In this document: one piece after another, positions 31,502-39,220 of the stretch | How positions within the stretch are numbered: the first letter of the stretch is position 1 | Layout: each line of letters begins with the position of its first letter | Origin: a virus | IMG/VR virus record: IMGVR_UViG_3300025009_000230 | Span: 1 to 40,459 of that record | DNA length: 40,459 nt | Reading direction: 5' to 3' (one strand) | Notes under the pieces: generated by a model | Databases searched by the model: none | What the model was told of the DNA's origin: nothing | The model's input: only the letters and a program-made list of their open reading frames with translations | Position numbers and translations under genes: made by a program

Positions 31502-32554
31502 ATGAAAAAATTAATGTCTCATACATATGAATATGTATATAATTATTTCAAAGAAAGAGGATGCAAACTTCTAAGTAAAGAATATATAAATAATAGAACA
31601 CCACTAGATTATATTTGTTTGTGTGGAAATCCAAGTAAAGTTTCTTTTAAAAATTTTAAAGGTGGAAATAGATGTAAAAAATGTATAAAAAATAATCCCA
31701 CAAGAAAGAATTGGAATGCTTTTATGAAAACAATGGAATTTGTTGAAGGATTTTTTAATAAAATGCATTGTAAATTATTATCTACCACATTTAATAATGA
31801 TAAAGATAAGTTAAAATTTATTTGTTCTTGTGGTAAAGAAGATACGATTACCTTTGGAGCGTTTAAAAGAGGTTTGAGGTGCAAAGTTTGTTCAAATAAT
31901 AAAAGTAGTAAAAATTTATCATATACCATTGAATTTATTGATTATTACTTTACATATTTAGATATGAAGCTTTTATCAAATATATATGATAATGCTCAAA
32001 CTGAGTTAAAATATGTTTGCACTTGTGGAAACGTGGCGCATACTAATTTCGCAAGAATAACTATGGGTAGTAGATGTGAAAAGTGTGCTATCAGTAGAAG
32101 AAGCGGTGAAAATTGTCATATGTATGACGAAGGACAAACTCCTCTTGTTATACATTTGCGAGATAGAATAGGACAATGGAAAAGGGAATCTATGAAATTA
32201 TCAAATTACAAATGTATAATCACTGGGAAAAGTTTTGATGTAGTTCATCATTTATATGGATTTAATATAATATTAAAAGAGACAATGAATATATTAAATT
32301 TAAAATATTATGATGAAATAAATAAATACACAAAAGAAGAATTAATTAATATTGAAAATATATGTTTTGAATTACATTATAAGCATGGTTTAGGGGTTTG
32401 TCTAGTTTTGCCAATGCATAAATTATTTCATTCCAGAGATTTATATGGAATAGGAGATAATACGCCAGAAGAGTTTGAAGAATTTAAAGTAAGATTAAAA
32501 TCAGGAGAATTTAATGATTATTTATTAGAAAATAATTTAACTTTGATAATTTAA
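31502..32554 (+). CDS. HNH endonuclease with triple zinc-ribbon N-terminus, 350 aa
   Basis: ATG 31502 follows AAGGAG; the frame runs in from 31442 without an SD. Residues 20-210 hold three repeats of a roughly 65-residue unit (L-L-S-x-x-Y ... C-x-C-G ... F ... G-x-R-C-x-x-C), each a DNA-binding zinc ribbon. The C-terminus (from about 235) has W-K-R-E-S-M, C-I-I-T-G-K, V-H-H-L-Y ... L-P-M-H-K-L-F-H, an HNH-type nuclease core. The same C-terminal core occurs in the 516-aa protein at 34990. It is a free-standing homing-type endonuclease. Confidence 0.8.
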   Translation: MKKLMSHTYEYVYNYFKERGCKLLSKEYINNRTPLDYICLCGNPSKVSFKNFKGGNRCKKCIKNNPTRKNWNAFMKTMEFVEGFFNKMHCKLLSTTFNNDKDKLKFICSCGKEDTITFGAFKRGLRCKVCSNNKSSKNLSYTIEFIDYYFTYLDMKLLSNIYDNAQTELKYVCTCGNVAHTNFARITMGSRCEKCAISRRSGENCHMYDEGQTPLVIHLRDRIGQWKRESMKLSNYKCIITGKSFDVVHHLYGFNIILKETMNILNLKYYDEINKYTKEELINIENICFELHYKHGLGVCLVLPMHKLFHSRDLYGIGDNTPEEFEEFKVRLKSGEFNDYLLENNLTLII

Positions 32555-32625
32555 TATTTTTACAGTAGATAGAGGGCATCAGTGAGTTGATGCTCTTACT
32601 TGTATTGTAAAGGTACAATACAAAT
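32553..32625 (+). repeat. Double-hairpin intergenic element, copy 1
   Basis: AATATTTTTACAGTAGAT, then a hairpin GGCATCA / TGATGCT, then TTGTATTGTA-AAGG-TACAATACAA (10 bp perfect). Matches copy 2 at 33563 with paired changes preserved. Confidence 0.7.
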
Positions 32626-32684
32626 AAAAATTACTGACTTTAATATTTAGAGTTTAGTCAGTGCTCTAGAAAGGATGATAAAAA

Positions 32685-33542
32685 ATGTATCAAGAGAAAA
32701 TGGTGGTCTGTCTCAAAAACAATGGTAAAATCCTTAGAGAAAAAGAGGGAATAATTCAAATTCCATTTGGTTCAGAGTATTCTATTTACATCAAGAATCT
32801 TGAATCAAGAAAAGCAAAAGTTAAGATATCTATAGATGGAGTAGATGTACTTAATGGTCAGTCATTATTAATTAATCCAAATGAGACAACTGAATTAGAA
32901 GGATTTTTGAATGATTGTATCGCAAAGAATAAATTTAAATTTATTCCTAAGACAAAAGAAATTTCTGAATATCGTGGAGATAAAATTGAAGATGGATTGA
33001 TTAGAGTGGAATTTTGGTATGAAAAATTAAAACCAATAACTCAACATATTAATCAAGTGTTTAATCCTAATCCTAATCCTTGGTGGGTTACATATAAGCA
33101 GCCAACTTATGATATTAGTCCTACTTGGACAACTAATACAAATTTAAATTGCAGTAATAGCACTAATATAGTTAATAAATCAATGCAAATGGATTGTTTA
33201 AGATCATTTGATAATAATGTTTGTCAAACAAGTCTTACATCAAACTGTTCTACTTCAGATATTACTGCTCAAAATTGTTCTTCATTGAATAGTATTAAAA
33301 GTTTTGATGATGGAATTACTGTAAAAGGCGAAGAAATTTCACAACAATTTAAGTATGGTAATATTGGTGTATTGGAAGAAAACTCCCATGTGATTATTTT
33401 AAGATTAGTTGGATTCAATGATATTGGAGATAAAGTTGAGAAAGTTGTTACTGTAAGAGATAAGTTGCAATGTAGGATTTGTGGGAAAGTTAGTGGATCT
33501 AGTGGTAAATTTTGTGATAGATGTGGGAGTTATTTGGAGTGA
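32685..33542 (+). CDS. Conserved phage protein with C-terminal zinc ribbon, 285 aa
   Basis: AAAGGATG precedes the ATG. The N-terminal part (K-N-N-G-K-I-L-R-E, I-P-F-G-S-E-Y-S-I-Y-I-K-N, K-I-S-I-D-G-x-D-V, I-E-D-G-L-I-R-V-E-F-W) has the signature of a widely distributed phage family with beta-rich fold, often annotated as hypothetical or structural. A Ser/Thr/Asn/Cys-rich linker (130-200) precedes a C-terminal CRIC ... CDRC zinc ribbon (about 262-281). Probably a virion-associated or late protein. The precise role is unknown. Confidence 0.7.
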   Translation: MYQEKMVVCLKNNGKILREKEGIIQIPFGSEYSIYIKNLESRKAKVKISIDGVDVLNGQSLLINPNETTELEGFLNDCIAKNKFKFIPKTKEISEYRGDKIEDGLIRVEFWYEKLKPITQHINQVFNPNPNPWWVTYKQPTYDISPTWTTNTNLNCSNSTNIVNKSMQMDCLRSFDNNVCQTSLTSNCSTSDITAQNCSSLNSIKSFDDGITVKGEEISQQFKYGNIGVLEENSHVIILRLVGFNDIGDKVEKVVTVRDKLQCRICGKVSGSSGKFCDRCGSYLE

Positions 33543-33562
33543 TATAATTTATATAATTAAAT

Positions 33563-33635
33563 AATATTTTTACAGTAGATAAGGAGCATCATTTATTTGG
33601 TGCTTCTCTTTGTGTTGTAAAGATACAATGCAAAT
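33563..33635 (+). repeat. Double-hairpin intergenic element, copy 2
   Basis: The same 18-base AATATTTTTACAGTAGAT, then GGAGCATCA / TGGTGCTTC, then TTTGTGTTGTA-AAGA-TACAATGCAAA. Where it differs from copy 1, both arms change so that pairing (including G-U) is kept. Confidence 0.7.
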
Positions 33636-33662
33636 TTATGATTGAAATGAGGTGAAGTAAAA

Positions 33663-33866
33663 ATGACAGAACAGAATAAAAAAGAAAATAAGGATGAAGA
33701 AAGATATGTATTTATATATAATCCAGAACAAGCTTCATTCTATATGGAAAATGGAGTTATGGCAAAATCAACAGGAATTCATCCTAAAACAAAAAGAGTT
33801 TGGTTTAAATTTGGGTTTGATGATAGTTCAGATGTGTATGGGCAGTGGTGTGTTAGAAATAGATGA
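33663..33866 (+). CDS. Hypothetical protein, 67 aa
   Basis: GAGGTGAAGTAAAA precedes the ATG. The charged N-terminus leads into a compact beta-rich segment with V-W-F-K-F-G-F-D-D and one Cys near the end (YGQWCVRNR). No family recognised. The gene follows the double-hairpin element and precedes the antirepressor. Confidence 0.65.
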   Translation: MTEQNKKENKDEERYVFIYNPEQASFYMENGVMAKSTGIHPKTKRVWFKFGFDDSSDVYGQWCVRNR

Positions 33867-33909
33867 TTATTTATGATTGACAAAATAAAAATGAAAGTGG
33901 GAATTTAGA

Positions 33910-34710
33910 GTGGAAAATAATAATCAATTAATAACAATAAATTACAATGGAGAAAATCAAACAGTATTAGGAAGAGAATTACATGATTTTTTAGAGGTAA
34001 AAACTCAATATAAAGACTGGTTCCCAAGAATGTGTGAGTATGGATTTGTCGAAAATGAAGATTTCAACTTGCTCAAAAATGAGCAAGTTCAAATAGAAGG
34101 CAATAGAAGCGTTTCAAGGGTAATAACAGATCATCAAATGACAGTTGAAATGGCAAAAGAAATTTCTATGATTCAAAGAAGTGATAAAGGCAAATTAGCT
34201 AGGCAATATTTCATAGAGTTAGAAAAGAAATGGAATTCTCCTGAAGCAATTATGGCTAGGGCTTTAACTATGGCAAATAAGACAATAGATAATTTGAAAT
34301 TACATACTTCCTTATTGGAAGCAAAAATAGAAGAACAAGCTCCTAAAGTAGAATTAGCAGATAGATTATTTATTTGTGATGCTGAAGTTAATATTGGAGA
34401 AGTAGCAAAATTATTTAATGAAAAAATAAGAAAAGGTAAATCAATTGGGCGGGATAGATTATTTGAGATTCTTCGTGAGGAGCATGTTCTTATGACATAT
34501 GGAGCAGAAAAGAATAATCCTCAACAAAAGTATATTGACAATGGATGTATGGTTTTAAAAACTAGCACATTTGATAATGGACATGGTAAAACAAAATTAT
34601 CATCTACAACTAAAGTTACTCCAAAAGGGATAAATTGGTTATGGAATTTTCTTATTAAAAAGGGATATATAATGATTGATGATGTTTTGGTTAATGGTGA
34701 TGAGGATTAG
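33910..34710 (+). CDS. AntA/KilAC-type antirepressor, 266 aa
   Basis: GTG start. Residues 10-110 match the AntA antirepressor domain (V-L-G-R-E-L-H-D-F-L-E-V-K-T-Q-Y-K-D-W-F, then D-H-Q-M-T-V-E-M-A-K-E-I and A-R-Q-Y-F-I-E-L-E-K). Residues 145-260 match KilAC (A-D-R-L-F, I-G-E-V-A-K-L, G-R-D-R-L-F-E-I-L-R, T-P-K-G). Antirepressors bind and inactivate phage repressors or bind DNA during the lysogenic-lytic switch. Its location among late genes and not in a switch locus is unusual. Confidence 0.88.
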   Translation: MENNNQLITINYNGENQTVLGRELHDFLEVKTQYKDWFPRMCEYGFVENEDFNLLKNEQVQIEGNRSVSRVITDHQMTVEMAKEISMIQRSDKGKLARQYFIELEKKWNSPEAIMARALTMANKTIDNLKLHTSLLEAKIEEQAPKVELADRLFICDAEVNIGEVAKLFNEKIRKGKSIGRDRLFEILREEHVLMTYGAEKNNPQQKYIDNGCMVLKTSTFDNGHGKTKLSSTTKVTPKGINWLWNFLIKKGYIMIDDVLVNGDED

Positions 34711-34745
34711 ATTAAAATAATAAATAAAGTTTCCTAAGTTATAAG

Positions 34746-34769
34746 ACGCTTGAGCAATCAGGCGTTTTC
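34746..34769 (+). terminator. Rho-independent terminator after the antirepressor
   Basis: ACGCTTGA pairs with TCAGGCGT (one G-U) around a GCAA (GNRA) loop and TTTCT follows. Confidence 0.8.
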
Positions 34770-34825
34770 TGTGTGGATGGAAATAATAATAATACAAATT
34801 ATTATAATGTTTTGTGGGTAAGTCG

Positions 34826-34932
34826 ATATCTCAAGCAGGAATGTTTGAGATATTTGTTATTCACTGAAACATGTGGATTGGGGTAGATAATAATTCAGAG
34901 TCATGACTGAGTTTCTGTGCGTCTACCCTTTT
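34826..34932 (+). promoter_or_regulatory. Two further hairpins before the second HNH gene
   Basis: ATATCTCAA / TTGAGATAT (34826-34853, 9 bp perfect), then GGGTAGA / TCTACCC (34881-34928) followed by TTTTAT, a terminator-like stem enclosing a near-palindrome AGTCATGACT. Together with 34746 this makes three stems in 280 non-coding bases. Confidence 0.55.
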
Positions 34933-34989
34933 ATATCTTTTAGTAAATAAGCACAGAAATAATATTGCACAGAAAGAAGGAATTAGATT

Positions 34990-36540
34990 ATGTTGTTAAC
35001 AAAAGAGGTAGAGGTAATCCTCCATGCAAGCACCACTAAACATTATGAATTATCAGGCTATAAAATTCCAAGAGTAAAGGTTAAAAACAAATACGTTGTT
35101 AAAAAAGGTACTACAATAATAATTAAAGTTGAAGATCTATTGCCTTTATCTAATGTAATAGTGGAGTATGAATGCGATTATTGCGAAAGGCCAAAACAAA
35201 TAGCGTATTGTGATTATACTAGAAAAAATACAAAAAATGATAAAGATTGCTGTATAGATTGTTTAGGGAAATATAAATCGGAGATTTCTAAAGAATTGTG
35301 GAAAGAAAAATTACAATTAGAAGTTAAAATATGTAGTAAGTGTAAAAGAGAGTTTCCTAAAACTACTGAATATTTTCGTCATGATTGCCATATTTGTGAT
35401 AGGGAGTTACCTATTAATAGAGATTTTTATGATATAGATGATAGATGTTTAGATGGATATAGGGGAATTTGCCGTGAGTGCAATGGAGAAGATTTTTATC
35501 CAGAAATAAAAGCAGAACCTTGGAGTCAGCAAGATATTGATATCATAATTGAATATTACGAAGAAAAATTTACTAAAGATATTCAATATATGTTAACTAC
35601 TACTAGAACTGAAAAAGCAATACTACATATGGCATCTAAGTTGGATTTGAGGAAAAATGATAACTATATAAGAGATTATAAAAAAATAAAATATAAAATA
35701 ATAGATAATAAACTATATAAATTGTGTAAATGCTGTGAGGAATACTTACCAGTAGACAGAGTATATTTTCCTGACGACAAAACATGTACTGATAATTTAA
35801 GAAACGTATGTAGAATGTGTATAGGAAATAAATATTTATTTGATTCAAATGTCCATATATGGACTCAAGATGAGATAAATATAATACTTAATAATTATGC
35901 CAATATGACAAATACAGAAATAAAAGATATTCATTTTCCAAGTTTGACAAATGGAAAGATAATGAGCAAAGGTAATAGTTTAAATCTTTATAAATCACAA
36001 GAAACATTAGATAGAATGTTTATAGAACTTGGTAAAATGACATCAAATAGATTATTATTACTTGAAAAATGGAAAGGTGAAGATAATCCTCAATACGATA
36101 GTCAAAGATTCGGCAATCTAAATCCTAATTACAAAGATGGAATTAGTGCTTTATCGCAAGAATTGAGAAGGAATATTAAACAGTGGAAGTTAGATAGTAT
36201 GGAAAATGCTAATTATAAATGCTTTCTGTCAGGAGATAGATTTGATGATATTCATCACTTATATAGTTTTGGCAGTATAGTTCAGGATACCTTAAATGAA
36301 ACTGGGATACAATTGTATGAGAATATTTCTTCTTATACACAAGAAGAATTGCAAAAATTAATTGATAAATGTTTGGAAATACATTATCGTTACCCTCTGG
36401 GGATATGTATGCAAAAGAAATACCACATACAATTCCATGTCGAATTTGGATATGGAAACAATACACCTGAACAATTTTATCAATTCATTGAAAATTATTA
36501 TGATGGAAAATATAAAGACTTAGAAGAAGTTAGTTATTAA
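34990..36540 (+). CDS. HNH endonuclease with multiple Cys-knuckle N-terminus, 516 aa
   Basis: AGAAGGAATTAGATT precedes the ATG. At least four C-x2-C knuckles are visible (C-D-Y-C, C-C-I-D-C, C-S-K-C / C-H-I-C, C-K-C-C / C-R-M-C), interleaved with SANT- or Myb-like segments (W-S-Q-Q-D-I-D-I-I-I near 178, W-T-Q-D-E-I-N-I-I-L near 297). The C-terminus (from about 395) repeats the HNH core of the 350-aa protein: K-Q-W-K-L-D-S-M, C-F-L-S-G-D, I-H-H-L-Y-S-F, H-I-Q-F-H. It probably cuts phage DNA at a site near its own locus, between antirepressor and terminase genes. Confidence 0.8.
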   Translation: MLLTKEVEVILHASTTKHYELSGYKIPRVKVKNKYVVKKGTTIIIKVEDLLPLSNVIVEYECDYCERPKQIAYCDYTRKNTKNDKDCCIDCLGKYKSEISKELWKEKLQLEVKICSKCKREFPKTTEYFRHDCHICDRELPINRDFYDIDDRCLDGYRGICRECNGEDFYPEIKAEPWSQQDIDIIIEYYEEKFTKDIQYMLTTTRTEKAILHMASKLDLRKNDNYIRDYKKIKYKIIDNKLYKLCKCCEEYLPVDRVYFPDDKTCTDNLRNVCRMCIGNKYLFDSNVHIWTQDEINIILNNYANMTNTEIKDIHFPSLTNGKIMSKGNSLNLYKSQETLDRMFIELGKMTSNRLLLLEKWKGEDNPQYDSQRFGNLNPNYKDGISALSQELRRNIKQWKLDSMENANYKCFLSGDRFDDIHHLYSFGSIVQDTLNETGIQLYENISSYTQEELQKLIDKCLEIHYRYPLGICMQKKYHIQFHVEFGYGNNTPEQFYQFIENYYDGKYKDLEEVSY

Positions 36541-36576
36541 CTAACTTCTTTCCCAATTAAGTTAGGAGATTAAATT

Positions 36577-37437
36577 ATGGCAACACAAAAACCAAAAACA
36601 AAAGTAAAAATTAAGCGTAATGAAATAACTTGCACAAAATGCGGATTGATTAAAACTTCAAATATAAGTAATTATTTCAAAACCGAAAATCCTTTATACA
36701 ATGAATTTTTTCCAACGTGTAAAGATTGCATTTATGAAGAATACAATTTAATGCTCACAAAAGGATCGAATATGCGAGAAGCAACAATTAAAATATGTGA
36801 AATGTTGGATCGTCCATTTATCAATGACGTATTTTTCTCAACATATGATAATCAAAAAGACAGCAAGAAATTTCTTGGTTTATTCCTAAAAAATTCATCT
36901 ATGCAACAATGGAGAAAACAAGGTCTTTTAAGATATAAAGACAGTATATTTGAAACAATAACATCAAATGTAAATAGCAATTCAGAAGAATTATTAGATT
37001 TATATAATAATAAAGAAGATAAAAAATATAGTAAACAATGGGTTGGGGACTATACACAATCAGATATTGAGTATTTGGATAATTATTTAAGGGGATTGCA
37101 TACAGATTTTAAAATAGTAACAGAAAACCATAAAGATTATGCAAAAAAAATAGCAAAAGCAAGTTTACATATGGACAGATGTTTCCAAGATATGTTATTA
37201 AATATACCTCAATCTGATAAAAGATATAAAGATGCAAGAGAAACGTTCGATACATTATCAAAGTCTGCACAATTTTCTGAACAAACTAGGGGGCAAAATG
37301 ATGTAAGTTTAGGTTGTTTTGGAGTTTTATTTGAAAGAGTAGAACAAAAAAAATGGATACCTCTACATGTTCCTTTAGAAAAAGATGATTATGATAAAAT
37401 GATTGAATATTTCTCAACCATTAATAAGTCCATTTAA
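36577..37437 (+). CDS. Terminase small subunit-like protein, 286 aa
   Basis: TAGGAG precedes the ATG, and the stop is 11 bp before terL. Residues 19-52 hold C-T-K-C-G ... C-K-D-C, a four-Cys zinc ribbon, followed by a helical region with R-E-A-T-I-K-I-C-E-M-L-D-R-P-F, typical of DNA-binding small subunits with a Cys-knuckle head. The rest is helical. Position immediately upstream of the large subunit is the main evidence. TerS recognises the packaging site and stimulates TerL. Confidence 0.7.
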   Translation: MATQKPKTKVKIKRNEITCTKCGLIKTSNISNYFKTENPLYNEFFPTCKDCIYEEYNLMLTKGSNMREATIKICEMLDRPFINDVFFSTYDNQKDSKKFLGLFLKNSSMQQWRKQGLLRYKDSIFETITSNVNSNSEELLDLYNNKEDKKYSKQWVGDYTQSDIEYLDNYLRGLHTDFKIVTENHKDYAKKIAKASLHMDRCFQDMLLNIPQSDKRYKDARETFDTLSKSAQFSEQTRGQNDVSLGCFGVLFERVEQKKWIPLHVPLEKDDYDKMIEYFSTINKSI

Positions 37438-37448
37438 GGAGAAATATT

Positions 37449-39182
37449 ATGGCAATACACACTAATTTTAGCAAGAAAAGTAGAAAAGAAAAAGAAGGTT
37501 CATTTGATAATTTTGACAGTTCTTATAGTCATGATCCAATTAATGAAGAAAATATAAATATTGATGCGTGGTGTGAATTCATTTCCTATTACAGATATCA
37601 TGTAGATGAGTTTGCTACTGAGATTTTGCAATTGAAGTTGTATCCATTCCAACGTCTTATATTAAGAGCTATGTCTAGGTATCAAAACTCAATGTTTATT
37701 GCTTGTAGAGGTTTGGGCAAAAGCTACCTTACAGCCGTATTTTTTATCTGTATTTCAATACTCTACCCGAATATTAAGCTGGGAATTGCGAGTGGAAATG
37801 GACAGCAAGCCCGTAACGTAATTATCCAAAAAATAAAAGGTGAATTAATAAAGAATGAAAATATTGCAAGAGAAATAAACTTTCCAATTAAAACGGGGTC
37901 GGACGATTGCGTTGTCAATTTTAAGAATGGATCAGAAATTAGAGCAATAGTTTTAGCACAAAATCAAGGGGGAGATTCAGCTCGCTCGTGGAGATTTTCA
38001 TACATTTTAATCGATGAGGCAAAATTAGTTCAAGATAAAATCACAGAAGAAATCCTAATTCCGATGACAAAAACTAAAAGACAAGCAGCCATCCATCATA
38101 ATATGCCAGAAAAAGGAAAGGTTATTTTTATATCATCTGCTCATTTAAAAATAACGGATCTATATAAAAGATTTAGATATCATTACAATAAAATGATAGA
38201 AGGTTCAAAAGATTATTATGTTTGTACTTTACCTTATCAGGTAGGTGTTCAGGCAGGAATATTTGAAGAAGATGATATATTAAAAGAATTAGATAAACCA
38301 ACAATGTCAAAGGATAAATTTGATTATGAATATAACGCAGTATTTGTTGGATCAAGTGGTGAAAGTTATTATCCTTATGAATTATCAGACCTTTGTAGAG
38401 TATTGGAAAAATGTGAAATCGAACAACCAAAAAAATCTAATTCTGAATATATTATAGTACATGACGTAGCTATTAGTTCAAGAAATAATTCCGACAATGC
38501 TTGTACTCATGTAATCAAATTAAAACCACGTATAAATGGCACATATATAAAAGAGATTGTTTATACAAAAACTTATAATGGGGCAACTCTTCCTGAACAA
38601 ATGCAATCTTTAAGAGAATTGGTTCATATAAAATTTCCCAATACTATTAAATTAGTTGTAGATGTTAGAGGAAACGGAGAACCATTACCATCTTTATTTT
38701 ATGAAACATGGGAACATATAGATGAAAAAACGAAACAAATTATTGAATATCCTCCTTTAGTATTAGAAGATGATGAAAAAGGGAGAAGCATTAAGGGAGC
38801 TATTCCATTAATTAGAGGGATAGCAGCAACAAATACTTTGAATAATACAATGTATACCTATATGAAGGCATGTTTTGAAAACAAGTCTATAAGATTATTG
38901 TTGCCATCTGAAGAAGTAGACATTCTATATAAAAATAATGACATTACAGAAGAACAATATTTAAGTTTTATACAAACAGATTTACTTATTCAAGAATTAA
39001 GCAATATTAAACAGGATACAAATGATAATAACAATATTACATATGATAAGATTATTAAAACACATAAAAGGGATAGGGCAACGAGTTTAGCTTACGGATT
39101 ATTAATAGTTAACGAAATGGAAGAAGCAAACAGAAAAGATAATACAGACTCAGATTTTGATTTCGTATTCTCGTATTCATAA
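37449..39182 (+). CDS. terL: Terminase large subunit, 577 aa
   Basis: ATP-driven DNA-packaging motor and nuclease. Walker A C-R-G-L-G-K-S (86-92, Lys91) with a preceding Q-x-x-I-L-R adenine motif, Walker B I-L-I-D-E-A (Asp189, Glu190), coupling motif V-I-F-I-S-S-A near 218. The nuclease domain has three acidic residues in RNase-H order: V-H-D-V-A (Asp339), V-V-D-V-R (Asp405) and R-D-R-A-T (Asp542). Full length for a phage terminase. AAGGAG precedes the ATG. No intron or inserted endonuclease is seen inside. Confidence 0.93.
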   Translation: MAIHTNFSKKSRKEKEGSFDNFDSSYSHDPINEENINIDAWCEFISYYRYHVDEFATEILQLKLYPFQRLILRAMSRYQNSMFIACRGLGKSYLTAVFFICISILYPNIKLGIASGNGQQARNVIIQKIKGELIKNENIAREINFPIKTGSDDCVVNFKNGSEIRAIVLAQNQGGDSARSWRFSYILIDEAKLVQDKITEEILIPMTKTKRQAAIHHNMPEKGKVIFISSAHLKITDLYKRFRYHYNKMIEGSKDYYVCTLPYQVGVQAGIFEEDDILKELDKPTMSKDKFDYEYNAVFVGSSGESYYPYELSDLCRVLEKCEIEQPKKSNSEYIIVHDVAISSRNNSDNACTHVIKLKPRINGTYIKEIVYTKTYNGATLPEQMQSLRELVHIKFPNTIKLVVDVRGNGEPLPSLFYETWEHIDEKTKQIIEYPPLVLEDDEKGRSIKGAIPLIRGIAATNTLNNTMYTYMKACFENKSIRLLLPSEEVDILYKNNDITEEQYLSFIQTDLLIQELSNIKQDTNDNNNITYDKIIKTHKRDRATSLAYGLLIVNEMEEANRKDNTDSDFDFVFSYS

Positions 39183-39220
39183 TATCAAACAAATCCCTAA
39201 AGAAAGGAGGTATCTCCAAT

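Noticed and set aside
33694-33876. 60-codon frame overlapping the 67-aa gene
   Set aside because: Shadow frame without its own ribosome site.
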